Assembly (NCBI GenBank): GCA_031292175.1
Contig: JARLHQ010000019.1
Coordinates: forward strand, 1-64,000
DNA: 64,000 bases
Direction of reading: 5' to 3'
Source: Humidesulfovibrio sp.
GTDB taxonomy: Bacteria; Desulfobacterota; Desulfovibrionia; Desulfovibrionales; Desulfovibrionaceae
Shown: positions 16,461-25,602 of the stretch, in pieces
Position numbering within the stretch: the stretch's first letter is position 1
How the letters are laid out: the number at the start of each line of letters is the position of its first letter
Notes under the pieces: generated by a model
What the model was told of the DNA's origin: nothing
The model's database searches: none
What the model saw: the letters and a program-made list of their open reading frames with translations, nothing else
Position numbers and translations under genes: made by a program

Positions 16461-17315
16461 TTAGCCCACAGCGTTGGGAGCGGCGTGCTCCGGCAGCACG
16501 GGAATGATGCCCCGGGGCATCGGGTCCAGCCGGGAATCGCCGCGCAGGACGCCCCGCGCCCAGGCCAGGGTCCAGGAAGGAAAGAAGGCGGCGTTGTCCA
16601 CGACGATCCGCGCCTTGGACTGGGCGTCCTGCCCCTGCGCCGCAAGCGAGTAGTTCGCGTCGTGCACGCGGTACCGGTAGAGCGGCTCCTCCACGTGGCT
16701 GAAGCGCGCGCCCTGAAGCGCCAGCTGTATCCAGAAGTCCCAATCCTCATACATCGTGGCGCAGCGAAAGCGCGCCCCCTTGTCCCACAATCCGCGCCGG
16801 AACAGGGCCGTGGGCGAAAGGATGTTCTGGTTGGCCAGCAAGAGCTTGTGGTAGGCGCCGAGGCGCACCGCGTTCCGGCTGCCGCCCTCCTCCCGCAGAT
16901 AGTCCGCGTAGACGACATCGGCTCCCTCGGCCAGGGCCTCCAGGCACAGGGGCAGGAAGTCCGGCAGCAGCTCATCGTCGGGGTCCAGGGTCAAAAGGGC
17001 CTGCCCCCTGGCCTCCGCCAACCCGGCGTTGCGCACGGGGCCGGGCCTACCGGTGCGCGGCAGCGACAGGACGCGGTGTCCCGCCAGGGGCATGTCGGCC
17101 AACAGGCCACGCGCCAGCTCAAGGGATCCGTCGCTGCTGGCGTCGTCGACAAAGATGATCTCAATGGTCCTGGTCTCCAGGTTCTGGTGCAGAATGGACT
17201 GCAGACACCCGGCGAGATAGCGGCCGTAATTGTGGTTGGGGATGACGATGGAGACTTGGGGACTTCCGGTCCGATGGCAATCAGCGAGGCTGTCCCCGGT
17301 CGCTTCGCAATGCAT
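16461..17315 (-). CDS. family 2 glycosyltransferase
   Basis: This 284-residue GT-A fold glycosyltransferase probably adds a sugar to a surface glycan, lipid or protein. The nucleotide-sugar domain begins QVSIVIPNHNYGRYLAGCLQ, with IIFVDDASSDGS and the DxD-like metal motif in LTLDPDDELLP. The acceptor region includes YEDWDFWIQLA (the ED/WDFW motif of GT2 enzymes) and LYRYRVHDANYS. There is no membrane helix. The start at 17315 was chosen for the GGGAGGCGG ribosome binding site; the frame extends upstream. It stands alone between convergent dehydrogenase and divergent rubredoxin genes, so its target is unknown. Confidence 0.85.
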   Translation of the reverse strand: MHCEATGDSLADCHRTGSPQVSIVIPNHNYGRYLAGCLQSILHQNLETRTIEIIFVDDASSDGSLELARGLLADMPLAGHRVLSLPRTGRPGPVRNAGLAEARGQALLTLDPDDELLPDFLPLCLEALAEGADVVYADYLREEGGSRNAVRLGAYHKLLLANQNILSPTALFRRGLWDKGARFRCATMYEDWDFWIQLALQGARFSHVEEPLYRYRVHDANYSLAAQGQDAQSKARIVVDNAAFFPSWTLAWARGVLRGDSRLDPMPRGIIPVLPEHAAPNAVG

Positions 17316-17522
17316 GATGGCCCGCCTCCCCAGCGTGTGCGCTTCGCCGCCGCGCGGCCGTTTTTGCCCGTGTCCGGGCTCTTCCTGGCGCTCCGGCCCG
17401 AAGCTTGTCCTTGACGCCCGCCCCGTGCGCTGGGTAGCCTCAAGCGGAGACAGACCGGCGCGCACGCCGCGCCCACATCCGCAACCACCGGCCCCAGGCC
17501 GTCAGATCAGAGGAGAGCCATT

Positions 17523-17696
17523 ATGCGTTGCGCCTGCCTTTCGTGCGGCTACGTCTATTATCCCGAAAAGGGCGACCCGGAACGCGGCGTCGCGCCCGGA
17601 ACCGAGGCCCGCGACCTGCCGGCCGAATGGGCATGCCCCAAGTGCAAGGCCGACCAGGACGCCTTCGCCATGATGGAGGATGACCCGGAGGAATAA
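17523..17696 (+). CDS. rubredoxin
   Basis: This is a 57-residue one-iron electron carrier. Four cysteines, C5, C8, C38 and C41, have the rubredoxin spacing C-x2-C-x29-C-x2-C (CLSCGYVYY and WACPKCKA). The aromatic residues at YVYYP and the W before the second pair are also typical. The residue after the last Cys is Lys instead of the usual Gly, and the C-terminus is an acidic tail (MMEDDPEE), so it is a rubredoxin variant. AGAGGAGA precedes the ATG. In anaerobic delta-proteobacteria, rubredoxins feed oxygen- and superoxide-reducing enzymes. No partner enzyme is adjacent. Confidence 0.88.
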   Translation: MRCACLSCGYVYYPEKGDPERGVAPGTEARDLPAEWACPKCKADQDAFAMMEDDPEE

Positions 17697-17746
17697 GCCC
17701 GCGCAGGCTGACAGCCTTTAAGGACGCGAAACAGTCCGCGCCCGGG

Positions 17747-18052
17747 TCAGGCGATCATATTCAGCACGGTGCCGGTGGTCTCGTCCGCGGTGCGGATCAT
17801 CGAGGCGTTGGCCGTATAGGCCTGATCGACCTGCATGAGGCCCACCATCTCGCGCGGCAGGTCCACTCCGCTTGAGTCCGCACGCGAAATGGACGCCACC
17901 TGCACGCCCTGCCCGCCGGGGCCATCGGAAAAATCGGCCCGCGCGGAGCGGAAGCCCTCGGTGCTGACATTGGCGATGTTGTTCGCCGTGGCCTGAAGCG
18001 AAACGTCCAGGGCCCCAAGGGCCTGCACACTGGCTGAGATGCCGTCGCTCAT
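17747..18052 (-). CDS. mini flagellar rod-like protein (N- and C-terminal rod motifs only)
   Basis: This 101-residue protein joins the N-terminal axial motif of rod/hook proteins (LDVSLQATANNIANVSTEGF) almost directly to the C-terminal rod motif (EMVGLMQVDQAYTANASMIR). FlgB/FlgC/FlgG proteins have the same ends with a longer middle. It is much shorter than FlgG and somewhat shorter than FlgC. GGGAGGC precedes the ATG at 18052. It lies downstream of another short rod-like gene, away from any visible basal-body operon. It could be a FlgC-like rod part or an accessory axial protein. The assignment to the axial family is firm; the specific role is not. Confidence 0.75.
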   Translation of the reverse strand: MSDGISASVQALGALDVSLQATANNIANVSTEGFRSARADFSDGPGGQGVQVASISRADSSGVDLPREMVGLMQVDQAYTANASMIRTADETTGTVLNMIA

Positions 18053-18091
18053 GCCTTGCCTCCCGCTTCCCGCGCCGCCCAAGCGGGCGGC

Positions 18092-18484
18092 CTACGCCGT
18101 GTAGTCCACAATGTGCCCGATATACTGCTGGTCCCTGTAAGGGGCGGTCGCCACGCTGGAGGCATCGGCCTGGTCTAGCTGGACGGCGGAAAAGTACTCG
18201 CGGTTCAGATCCTGCGGCCCGCCCACCCCCGAGGCCGTCAACGGATGGAAATTCCAGGACTCCTCGTCCGTGGGCGAGGCGTTGGCCCGCGACAGAAAGC
18301 CCTGCCCCGCGGAATCGTACACCTTGCCTTGGGCGAGTTCGGAGACGTCGCTCGAGGACACGCGGACCGTGGACTTGCTGGGGTCGGAGTCCCGGTTGGC
18401 GTTGGCGATGTTTTCGGACGCGATCATGGCGTTCACATCCAGGGCCGTCACGGCCTGCACGCTCCAACCTTGATCGGTGCTCAC
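18092..18484 (-). CDS. flagellar rod-like small axial protein
   Basis: This 130-residue protein carries the rod-family N-terminal motif (AVTALDVNAMIASENIANAN) but no clear C-terminal rod motif. The rest is polar (SKSTVRVSSSDVSELAQGK) and ends HIVDYTA. The GTG start has GAGGAG five bases upstream. It lies 39 bases before the second rod-like gene and 48 bases after folE2, all on the minus strand. The N-terminal match suggests export through the flagellar type III path and assembly near the rod. I cannot assign FlgB or FlgC. Confidence 0.6.
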   Translation of the reverse strand: MSTDQGWSVQAVTALDVNAMIASENIANANRDSDPSKSTVRVSSSDVSELAQGKVYDSAGQGFLSRANASPTDEESWNFHPLTASGVGGPQDLNREYFSAVQLDQADASSVATAPYRDQQYIGHIVDYTA

Positions 18485-18532
18485 AACTCCTCCGCGCCCC
18501 GCCGCCTGGCTTGGGGTCTTATAGAAGCAGCT

Positions 18533-19324
18533 TTACCCCTGTTTGGCGGGACTTTCAATAGACGCCTGCGCGGAATGTCCGTGGATGGACTCGAAGGACT
18601 CCACTTCGACCTTGAACCATGTGATGCGCGGGTGCTCAGAGAGGCCCTTGGCCGCGGAGCGCACCACATCCTCCACAAAGGCGGGGTTGGCGAAGGCCGC
18701 CTCGGTGACGAACTTCTCATCCTCGCGCTTGAGCAGGGTGTAAACCGGTGAGGAACCGGAGCTTTCGGCGATCTCGATCAGGTCCTCCAGCCACAGGAAG
18801 CCCTTGAACTTCGCCTGGATGCGCACGTTGGAACGCTGGCTGTGCGCGCCCTCGTCGCTGATGGCCTTGGAGCAGGGGCACACGGTCATCACCGGCACAT
18901 CCACGCCCAGGGTGAAGTCGAGCCGACCGTCCTCAAAGGCTCCGATGACAAAGCAGGGGTAGCCCATAAGGCCCTTGGCCTTGCTCATGGGCGAGGACTG
19001 GCGCAGAAAGTACGGAAAATCGAAACGGGCATAGGCCCGGCGCGCCTCCAGGCGCACGGAGATATCCGAGAGCAGCTTTTCCAGCGACGCGCGCGAAAGC
19101 TCCTCCTCCCAGTCCTCCAGCGCCTCCACAAAACGGCTCATGTGCGTGCCCTTGAAGGCCGCGGGCAGGTCCACGGCCAAGTCCACACGGGCCACGGTGT
19201 GCTGCGTGCCGGACTGGCGGTCGCGCACCACCAGGGGCAGATGCAGATCCTTCACGCCCACGCGGTCGATGGGCATCTGCACCGGGGCCGGATGCTTCTG
19301 AACGTCTTCCATGGGCACGGCCAT
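18533..19324 (-). CDS. folE2: GTP cyclohydrolase FolE2
   Basis: This is a 263-residue type IB GTP cyclohydrolase. The reaction converts GTP to dihydroneopterin triphosphate, the first step of tetrahydrofolate and of queuosine synthesis. Family motifs are [20 protein letters not shown], the active-site block [20 protein letters not shown] and a C-terminal MptA/FolE2 segment ending [11 protein letters not shown]. The length is normal. The ATG overlaps the nikR stop (TAATG), so the two genes are translationally coupled. In other bacteria FolE2 backs up zinc-dependent FolE under metal limitation. Coupling here to a nickel regulator is unusual. Confidence 0.93.
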   Translation of the reverse strand: MAVPMEDVQKHPAPVQMPIDRVGVKDLHLPLVVRDRQSGTQHTVARVDLAVDLPAAFKGTHMSRFVEALEDWEEELSRASLEKLLSDISVRLEARRAYARFDFPYFLRQSSPMSKAKGLMGYPCFVIGAFEDGRLDFTLGVDVPVMTVCPCSKAISDEGAHSQRSNVRIQAKFKGFLWLEDLIEIAESSGSSPVYTLLKREDEKFVTEAAFANPAFVEDVVRSAAKGLSEHPRITWFKVEVESFESIHGHSAQASIESPAKQG

Positions 19325-19743
19325 TAATCAATCTCCTGTCCGGTGGTGGTGAGCACAAGGTGCCCGTGCTTCACGCCCTTGGTGGAGATGAGCTTCTGCC
19401 CAAGCCCCTTGATGATTTCAGCCGAGCCTTTGAGCACCAGCACCTCCAGGCAATTGTGGTGATCCAGGTGCACGTGCATGGTGGAGAGGATGACCTCATG
19501 GCTGTCGTGCTGCAGTTCGATCAATTTCTGGGCCAGCCCGCTGGCGTGGTGGTCGTAGACGAGGGTCAGGGTGCCCGCCACCTCGCCATCGGAGTTTTCC
19601 CACTGGCGCTGCACGAGCATGCTGCGGATGAGGTCGCGGATGGCCTCGGAGCGGGTCTGGTAGCTTTTTTCCTTGCAGAGCACGTCGAACTTGTCGAGCA
19701 GGTCGGAATCCAGCGACACGCCGAAGCGGATGGTCTCTCCCAT
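19324..19743 (-). CDS. nikR: nickel-responsive regulator NikR
   Basis: This 139-residue ribbon-helix-helix repressor has an ACT-like metal-binding domain. The N-terminus ([26 protein letters not shown]) is the RHH DNA-binding part. The nickel ligands of E. coli NikR (H76, H87, H89, C95) correspond to H79, H90, H92 and C98 here with identical spacing. It lies between a methyltransferase gene (2 bases upstream) and folE2 (TAATG overlap). Nickel regulators normally control uptake genes. None is adjacent, so it probably acts elsewhere in the genome on hydrogenase or nickel transport genes. Confidence 0.93.
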   Translation of the reverse strand: MGETIRFGVSLDSDLLDKFDVLCKEKSYQTRSEAIRDLIRSMLVQRQWENSDGEVAGTLTLVYDHHASGLAQKLIELQHDSHEVILSTMHVHLDHHNCLEVLVLKGSAEIIKGLGQKLISTKGVKHGHLVLTTTGQEID

Positions 19744-19745
19744 GA

Positions 19746-20498
19746 TCAGCCTTCCTTGTTGATGCGTGAGATGTCGTTGCCGCGCGTTATTTCGCGCAGG
19801 TGCACGGTCATGTTCTGCCCGCTCTGGGCCACCTTGGCCGTGAGCGGCGTTTCAACGCGCCAGCCCAGGCCGCGCAGGCGCTCGCAGGCCCCGGCGGAAA
19901 CGGCCCGTTCCGGGTCGGCGATGAGCGCCCGGCCTCCCGGGGCCAGGGCGTGGTCCAAAAACGCGGCCACAGGCTCAAAAAATCTGCGTTCGTACAAGAT
20001 GTCCGCGCCGAGAATGACCTCCGCGCCGCCAGCGGCCACGGCGGGCTTGCGCCAGTCCATTGCCGCAAAAAGCGGCGCGGGCGCAGCGGGGCCGAGGTTC
20101 GCCGCGGCGTTCCTGCGCGCGTAGACGAGCGCCTCCGGCTCGTAGTCGAAAGCCAGAACCCGGCCCCCGCAGGAGGCCGCCACCAGGGCGGGCAGCCCCA
20201 GGCCGCAGCCCGCGTCCAGGCACACGCGCCCGGCCACCAGTTCGGGTCGGGCCGCGACGGCCCGGGCCAGCAGCACGGCGGCGGGCCACAACTCAACCCA
20301 GTAAGGCAGGCGCTCGTCCGCCTCCCAGCCGCCAGACGGCGCACCCTCGCCCATGGCCGCCCACAAGCTCTCCAGGTCCGCCGGACGCTCCAGCCGCCAG
20401 ATGCGGCCCGCGACCTCAGCCGAGACGAATCCGGCGCAATCGCCCACCTGGGGCGCGTCCGTGGCGGACACGGGAACGGAAGGAATTATCGCGGACAT
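19746..20498 (-). CDS. class I SAM-dependent methyltransferase (METTL/NNMT-like, PF10294 type)
   Basis: This 250-residue enzyme has the pattern of the methyltransferase-16/ETFB-lysine-methyltransferase group: [18 protein letters not shown] just before motif I ([16 protein letters not shown]), motif II ([15 protein letters not shown]) and [14 protein letters not shown]. Members often methylate protein lysines. The target here is unknown. The ATG at 20498 was chosen because upstream codons are arginine-rich frame filler. It is the first gene of a minus-strand unit with nikR and folE2. A C-terminal segment ([17 protein letters not shown]) is unique. Confidence 0.8.
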   Translation of the reverse strand: MSAIIPSVPVSATDAPQVGDCAGFVSAEVAGRIWRLERPADLESLWAAMGEGAPSGGWEADERLPYWVELWPAAVLLARAVAARPELVAGRVCLDAGCGLGLPALVAASCGGRVLAFDYEPEALVYARRNAAANLGPAAPAPLFAAMDWRKPAVAAGGAEVILGADILYERRFFEPVAAFLDHALAPGGRALIADPERAVSAGACERLRGLGWRVETPLTAKVAQSGQNMTVHLREITRGNDISRINKEG

Positions 20499-20632
20499 GT
20501 GCGGCAGGCTCCTGGCGCGGGATATACCAAACTTGCATCTTCCGTCAACGATTCGTGGCACGATACGCAACAAACAGCAGATTGGACGCCGCACGCAAAG
20601 GCCCGTGGCGCTCCGCTGCGTGGTGCGGCGGG

Positions 20633-21502
20633 CTAGGAGTCGCCGCCGAAGCCGGAGTCGCTGCCGCCGCCGCCGAAGTCTCCCCCGCCGCCGGAAAAGC
20701 CGCCGTCTCCGCCGCCGAAACCGCCACCGCCAAAGCCGCCGCCACCGCCGCGACCCCGGAAGATGTTGGAGAGGATGCCGAGCAACAGGCCGATAAGGAA
20801 GGAGCCGCCCACGCCGGAGCCTGGGCCAGAGCCGCCCCGGGAGCCGGAGCGCATCCAAAGCAGGCCGAGGCCAAGAAACAGGGCCACGGCGATGAGCGCC
20901 AGGGTGAACGGGGGCGCGCCATCATCCGCCCTGGGCCGGGACGTGAGGGGCTCCTGGCCCGTGGCGTTGGCGTCGCCCGCCTGGGCGGGGGCCAACGCCT
21001 GCTCCATGACCGCCACGGTTTCGGCAAGCCCCTGGGCATAGCGCCCGGCCCGGAAGTACGGCACGGTGACATCCCGCTGGATGCGCTTGCACACCACGTC
21101 CGGGAGCTTGTCCTCCACGCCGCGTCCGACCTCGAAGCGCACCTTGGATTCCTTGCGCGCCACAAGGATGAGCACGCCGTTGTTCTTGTCCTTCTGCCCC
21201 ACACCCCAGGCGCGGGCCACCTTGTTGGCGTAGCCCGCCGTGTCCTCGCCTTCCAGGGAGTCGATGGTCAGCACGACGATCTGGTTGCCCGTGGCTTCGG
21301 CGTAGCGCCGCAGCTCCGCGCCCAGCGCGTTCTTGTCCGCCGGGGGCAAAAGCCCGGCGTTGTCCACCACCCACTGGCTCTGGTTTGGCGGAACATCAAG
21401 CGCCAGTCCCACGCCGGGCGCGCACGCCAGCAGGGCCAGCGCGGCCAGGAGAAGCGCGGGCAGCAGGGACTGGAGCGCCCCGGCGCGCAGGGCCCGGATC
21501 AC
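20633..21502 (-). CDS. TPM-domain membrane protein (YgcG family)
   Basis: This 289-residue protein has a signal-like N-terminal helix (LLPALLLAALALLACAPG) and a TPM domain at about residues 38-165 (VVDNAGLLPPADKNALGAEL, QIVVLTIDSLEGEDTAGYAN, KNNGVLILVARKESKVRFEV). A second membrane helix (ALIAVALFLGLGLLWMR) and a glycine-rich, repeat-like C-terminus follow. TPM proteins of this form are usually paired with LemA. Here the GTG start overlaps the lemA stop (GTGA). The role is unclear, with envelope stress or membrane maintenance suggested for relatives. Confidence 0.85.
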   Translation of the reverse strand: MIRALRAGALQSLLPALLLAALALLACAPGVGLALDVPPNQSQWVVDNAGLLPPADKNALGAELRRYAEATGNQIVVLTIDSLEGEDTAGYANKVARAWGVGQKDKNNGVLILVARKESKVRFEVGRGVEDKLPDVVCKRIQRDVTVPYFRAGRYAQGLAETVAVMEQALAPAQAGDANATGQEPLTSRPRADDGAPPFTLALIAVALFLGLGLLWMRSGSRGGSGPGSGVGGSFLIGLLLGILSNIFRGRGGGGGFGGGGFGGGDGGFSGGGGDFGGGGSDSGFGGDS

Positions 21503-22155
21503 TTCGCCTCACCGCCGGCGGGCGCGGCGGCCGGGGCCGCAGCGGGAGCCGTGGGCGCAAAGCTCACCTTGGGCGCGGTCTTGGCGGCTTCCTCGGCCTG
21601 GAACACCGAGCGCTCCTTCACGTGGGCCATGAGGGCGTTCACCAGGCTGCCGGGGAAGGTGCGGACCTGCACGTTCAGGACGGTCACAGCCTTGTTGTAG
21701 TTGTCACGCTCAATCTTGATGCGGTTCTCCGTGCCCTCAAGCTGGGCCATGAGGTCCGAGAAATGCGTGTCAGCCTTGAGGTTGGGATAGCGTTCGGAAA
21801 CCATCATGAGCTTGCCCAGGGCGGCCGAGAGCTGGCCCTGCGCCTGGTTGAACTGCTTGAGTTTGTTCGGGTCGGAGAGCGTGCTGGCGTCGAGCTTGAT
21901 CTGCGTGGCCGAGGCGCGCGCCGCGATGACGCCCTCAAGCGTCTCCTTCTCATGGCTCGCATAGCCCTTCACGGTCTCCACCAGGTTGGGGATCAGGTCC
22001 ATGCGGCGCTGCAGGGCGGTGTTCACCTGTCCGATCATCTGTTCGCACACGGCGTCCTGGGTGATGATGGCGTTGGAGGAGCTGACCAGGGACATGCCGC
22101 CCAGGGCGAGCAAAGCGACAAGGACGATGCCGGCGATGGCAAGGGGTTTCATCAT
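21499..22155 (-). CDS. lemA: LemA family protein
   Basis: This 218-residue protein has one N-terminal membrane anchor (AIAGIVLVALLALGGMSLV) and a long helical domain. The family signature is NTALQRRMDLIPNLVETVKG, followed by YASHEKETLEGVIAAR, with RYPNLKADTHFSDLMAQLEG and RIKIERDNYNKAV later. The C-terminus is Ala/Pro-rich. The ATG at 22155 follows GTGAGG. It overlaps the TPM gene downstream, forming the common LemA-TPM pair. It is divergent from the glycine cleavage operon. The molecular function of LemA is not settled. Confidence 0.9.
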   Translation of the reverse strand: MMKPLAIAGIVLVALLALGGMSLVSSSNAIITQDAVCEQMIGQVNTALQRRMDLIPNLVETVKGYASHEKETLEGVIAARASATQIKLDASTLSDPNKLKQFNQAQGQLSAALGKLMMVSERYPNLKADTHFSDLMAQLEGTENRIKIERDNYNKAVTVLNVQVRTFPGSLVNALMAHVKERSVFQAEEAAKTAPKVSFAPTAPAAAPAAAPAGGEAK

Positions 22156-22421
22156 AAGCCTCACGGATGTGGACAGGCGGGGGTGCGCCTGCGCGGGTTT
22201 TCAAAGCTGCGGGAGAATTGGCCACTCGGCCCCTTTCTGTCAAGGCCGCCCATAAATGCCAGAACACTCTTCGGCACAAGGCGCGGCACTTAGGGTAAGC
22301 CTTTTTGCCAGCGCGAGAATTTTCGTCGGTCAGGGTACCTCAAATCAGGGTTTTCATTCGCGCCAGGGAATGGTATGAGGCTTCACCTCGTAAACAACCT
22401 TCCTGAATGGAGGATATCCAG

Positions 22422-22802
22422 ATGATTCCGAATGAACTGAAGTACGCCAAAAGCCACGAATGGACCAAGATCGAAGGCGACGTCGCCACCGTGGGCATCA
22501 CCCACTTCGCCCAGGAGCAACTGGGCGACCTGACCTTCGTGGACCTGCCGAAGGCGGGCGCGACCGTCACCGCCGGGGCCGAGATGGGCTCGGTGGAGTC
22601 CGTGAAGGCCGCGAGCGAGCTGTATTCGCCTGTTTCCGGCACGGTGCTCGAGGTCAACGCCGCCCTGGAAGGCGCGCCCGAAGCCGTGAACCAGGATCCC
22701 TACGGCGCTGGCTGGATGCTTAAGGTGAAGCTTTCCGCCGCCCCGGCGGATCTGCTGGACGCGGGCGCCTACGCCGAAGTGTGCGCCGCCGAAGCGCACT
22801 AA
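22422..22802 (+). CDS. gcvH: glycine cleavage system H protein
   Basis: This 126-residue lipoyl carrier shuttles the aminomethyl group between the P, T and L proteins. The lipoylation site is the Lys in [19 protein letters not shown]. Other family blocks are [13 protein letters not shown] and [25 protein letters not shown] precedes the ATG at 22422, favoured over the upstream in-frame ATG at 22407. It is the first gene of gcvH-gcvPA-gcvPB-lpdA. No glycine riboswitch could be recognised in the 266 bases upstream. Confidence 0.95.
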   Translation: MIPNELKYAKSHEWTKIEGDVATVGITHFAQEQLGDLTFVDLPKAGATVTAGAEMGSVESVKAASELYSPVSGTVLEVNAALEGAPEAVNQDPYGAGWMLKVKLSAAPADLLDAGAYAEVCAAEAH

Positions 22803-22812
22803 GGAGCCGACA

Positions 22813-24150
22813 ATGCCCTACGTTCCCCATACCCCGGAGGACATCCGGAGGATGCTCGACGTCATCGGCGCGCCCAGCGTGGCGTCGCTGTTCGACGAGA
22901 TCGGCCCCGAGATGCGTCCCAAAAGCTTCGATCTGCCCGAGGGCAAAAGCGAAATGGACGTGCTGGCCCACATGGAGGCCCTGGCGGGCAAGAACGCCTG
23001 CGGACAGGTGAGCTTCCTGGGCGCCGGGTTCTACGACCACCATATCCCGGCCGCCGTGGACGCGCTCTCCATGCGCAGCGAGTTCTACACCGCCTACACG
23101 CCGTATCAGCCCGAGGCCAGCCAGGGCACGCTCCAGGCCATCTTCGAGTACCAGACGGCCGTGACGCGGCTGACCGGCCTGCCCTACGCCAACGCCAGCG
23201 TGTACGACGGCGGCACCGCGCTCTTCGAGGCGGCCATGATGGCCGTGCGCCACACGGGCCGCCGCAAGCTCGTGGTCTGCGAGGCCGTGAGCCCCATCTA
23301 CCGCGTGATGCTGGGCTCCTACACCTCGAACCTGCACCTGGAGCTGGTCACCATCCCGCACAAGAACGGCGTCTGCGACCTAGCCGCCCTCACGGCCGCG
23401 CTCGACGCGGACACCGCCGCCGTCCTGGTGCAGAATCCCAACTTCTTCGGCACGCTCTCCGACTTCAGCGCGCTGTTCGAAGCCGCCCGCGCCGCCGGCG
23501 TGGTCTCGGTCATCTCCGTGTACCCGGTGCTGCAGTCGCTCTTGAAATCGCCCGGTGAAATGGGCGCGGACGTGGCCGTGGCCGAGGGCCAGAGCCTGGG
23601 CCTGCCCCTCTCCTTCGGCGGCCCGTACCTGGGCATCATGACCTGCAACAAGGCCCTGGTGCGCCAGATGCCCGGCCGCATGGTGGGCCGCACGGTGGAC
23701 GGCGAAGGCCGCACCGGCTACGTGCTGACCTTGCAGGCGCGCGAGCAGCACATCCGCCGCCAGAAGGCCACGTCGAACATCTGCTCCAACCAGGCCCTGT
23801 GCGCCCTGCGCGCGCTGATGCACCTGTGCCTGCTGGGCCAGGAGGGCCTGACCCGCACCGCGGAAACCTGCGTCGAACGCGCCCACTACGCGGCCGAGCG
23901 CCTGACGGCCATCGACGGCGTCACGCTGCTCTCCGGTTCCGCGCCGTTCGGCAACGAGTTCGCCATCACCTTGCCGGTGAACGCCTTCCTGGCCATCGAC
24001 AAGCTCACCGCGCGCGGCCTTGTGCCGGGCTTCCCCCTGGGCCGCTACTACGCGGGCCTGGAGAACGCCCTGCTCGTGGCCTGCACCGAAAAGACCTCAA
24101 TGGAACAGATCGGCATCTTCGCTGAAATGCTGCGGGGGACGCTCAAATGA
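22813..24150 (+). CDS. gcvPA: glycine dehydrogenase (decarboxylating) subunit 1
   Basis: This is the 445-residue N-terminal half of the split P protein. Typical motifs are FLGAGFYDHHIPAAVDAL, YTPYQPEASQGTLQAIFEYQ, YDGGTALFEAAMMA and FGGPYLGIM. It works as a heterotetramer with GcvPB to decarboxylate glycine and load the aminomethyl group on GcvH. An AAGGAG ribosome binding site lies before the ATG, ten bases after gcvH. The gene ends in an ATGA overlap with gcvPB, consistent with equal expression of the two halves. Confidence 0.95.
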   Translation: MPYVPHTPEDIRRMLDVIGAPSVASLFDEIGPEMRPKSFDLPEGKSEMDVLAHMEALAGKNACGQVSFLGAGFYDHHIPAAVDALSMRSEFYTAYTPYQPEASQGTLQAIFEYQTAVTRLTGLPYANASVYDGGTALFEAAMMAVRHTGRRKLVVCEAVSPIYRVMLGSYTSNLHLELVTIPHKNGVCDLAALTAALDADTAAVLVQNPNFFGTLSDFSALFEAARAAGVVSVISVYPVLQSLLKSPGEMGADVAVAEGQSLGLPLSFGGPYLGIMTCNKALVRQMPGRMVGRTVDGEGRTGYVLTLQAREQHIRRQKATSNICSNQALCALRALMHLCLLGQEGLTRTAETCVERAHYAAERLTAIDGVTLLSGSAPFGNEFAITLPVNAFLAIDKLTARGLVPGFPLGRYYAGLENALLVACTEKTSMEQIGIFAEMLRGTLK

Positions 24151-25592
24151 ACACCGTCTTCAAAAAATCCACTCCGGGCCGCGAAGGCGTGTGGCCGGTG
24201 AAACCCGGCAAATCCGCCGCCGAGCTGCTGCCCGCGGGGCTCCTGCGCGGAAAGTCCGCGGACCTGCCCTCGCTTTCCGAACTCGACGTGGTGCGCCACT
24301 TCACCCAGCTCTCCAAGCGCAACTACGGCGTGGACGGGAACTTCTACCCGCTGGGCTCCTGCACCATGAAGTACAATCCCAAGTTCACCGAAACCGTGGC
24401 CGCCATGCCCGGTTTCACGCGGCTGCACCCGGTGCTGCCCCAGCTCAAGGGCGCGGGCCGGCTCTGCCAGGGCGCGCTTGAGGTGATGTACGAGACCGAG
24501 CGTCTGTTGTGCGAACTCTGCGGCATGAAGGCCTTCACCCTGCACCCCATGGCGGGCGCGCACGGCGAGCTCACCGGCGTCATGATCATCGCCGCCTACC
24601 ACAAGGACAAGGGCAACAAGAAGACCAAGATCATCGTGCCCGATTCCGCCCACGGCACCAACCCGGCCAGCGCGCACATCGCGGGCTTCGAGGTGGTGAA
24701 CCTGCCCTCCAAGGACGGCATCGTGGACCCGGAGGAGCTGGCCAAGGTTCTGGACGACGACGTGGCGGGCATGATGATGACCTGCCCGAACACGCTGGGC
24801 CTGTTCGAGAAGAACCTGCCCAAGATCGTCGAGATGCTGCGCAGCGTGGACGCCCTGCTCTACTACGACGGCGCGAACCTGAACGCCATCATGGGCAAGA
24901 TGCGCGTGGGCGACGCGGGCTTCGACGTTGTGCACCTGAACCTGCACAAGACCTTCGCCACGCCCCACGGCGGCGGCGGCCCGGGCTCCGGCCCGGTGGG
25001 CGTCTCCGAGAAGCTGGTGCCCTACCTGCCCGTCTCCCGCGTGGAGAAGCTGGAGGACGGCCAGTTCTACCTGAACTACGACTTCCCCAAGTCCATCGGC
25101 TACGTGGCCCCGTTCTACGGCAACTTCGGCGTGGTGCTGAAGGCATACGCCTACATCCTGCGCCTGGGCGGGACCGGGCTCACCCGCGCCACGGAGAACG
25201 CCGTGCTCGCCGCCAACTACCTGCGCAAGCGCCTGGACAAGGTGCTTGAGGTGCCGTTTGACCGCGTGTGCATGCACGAGTTCGTGGCCAGCGCCTGCAA
25301 CTTGAGCGAGTGCCACGTGCGCGCGCTGGACATCGCCAAGGCGCTCCTGGACAAGGGGTACCACGCTCCGACCATCTACTTCCCGCTCATCGTCAAGGAG
25401 GCGCTCATGTTCGAGCCCACCGAGACCGAGAGCCTGGACACCCTGGATCAGTTCGCCGACGACCTGATCGCCATCCTGGCGGAGGCGCAGAAGGACCCGG
25501 CGTTTGTGACCGGCGCGCCGCGCACCCTGCCCGTGTCCCGCCTGGACGAGACCCGCGCCGCCCGCAACATGGAACTCACCGACGACCTCTAG
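24147..25592 (+). CDS. gcvPB: glycine dehydrogenase (decarboxylating) subunit 2
   Basis: This is the 481-residue C-terminal half of the split P protein, carrying pyridoxal phosphate. The PLP lysine lies in NLHKTFATPHGGGGPGSGPV. Other blocks are YPLGSCTMKYNPKF and PDSAHGTNPASAHIAGFEVV. The start overlaps the gcvPA stop. The length is normal. With gcvH and lpdA it makes three of the four glycine cleavage components. The aminomethyltransferase gene gcvT is not in this operon. Confidence 0.95.
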   Translation: MNTVFKKSTPGREGVWPVKPGKSAAELLPAGLLRGKSADLPSLSELDVVRHFTQLSKRNYGVDGNFYPLGSCTMKYNPKFTETVAAMPGFTRLHPVLPQLKGAGRLCQGALEVMYETERLLCELCGMKAFTLHPMAGAHGELTGVMIIAAYHKDKGNKKTKIIVPDSAHGTNPASAHIAGFEVVNLPSKDGIVDPEELAKVLDDDVAGMMMTCPNTLGLFEKNLPKIVEMLRSVDALLYYDGANLNAIMGKMRVGDAGFDVVHLNLHKTFATPHGGGGPGSGPVGVSEKLVPYLPVSRVEKLEDGQFYLNYDFPKSIGYVAPFYGNFGVVLKAYAYILRLGGTGLTRATENAVLAANYLRKRLDKVLEVPFDRVCMHEFVASACNLSECHVRALDIAKALLDKGYHAPTIYFPLIVKEALMFEPTETESLDTLDQFADDLIAILAEAQKDPAFVTGAPRTLPVSRLDETRAARNMELTDDL

Positions 25593-25602
25593 AAGGAAGG
25601 GC

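Noticed and set aside
20555-20570. TGGCACGATACGCAA as sigma-54 promoter
   Set aside because: It lacks the TTGC element at -12 and is not positioned before a fitting gene.
22165-22406. Glycine riboswitch before gcvH
   Set aside because: The conserved GGAGAG-type aptamer elements could not be found in the leader; a covariance search would be needed to settle it.
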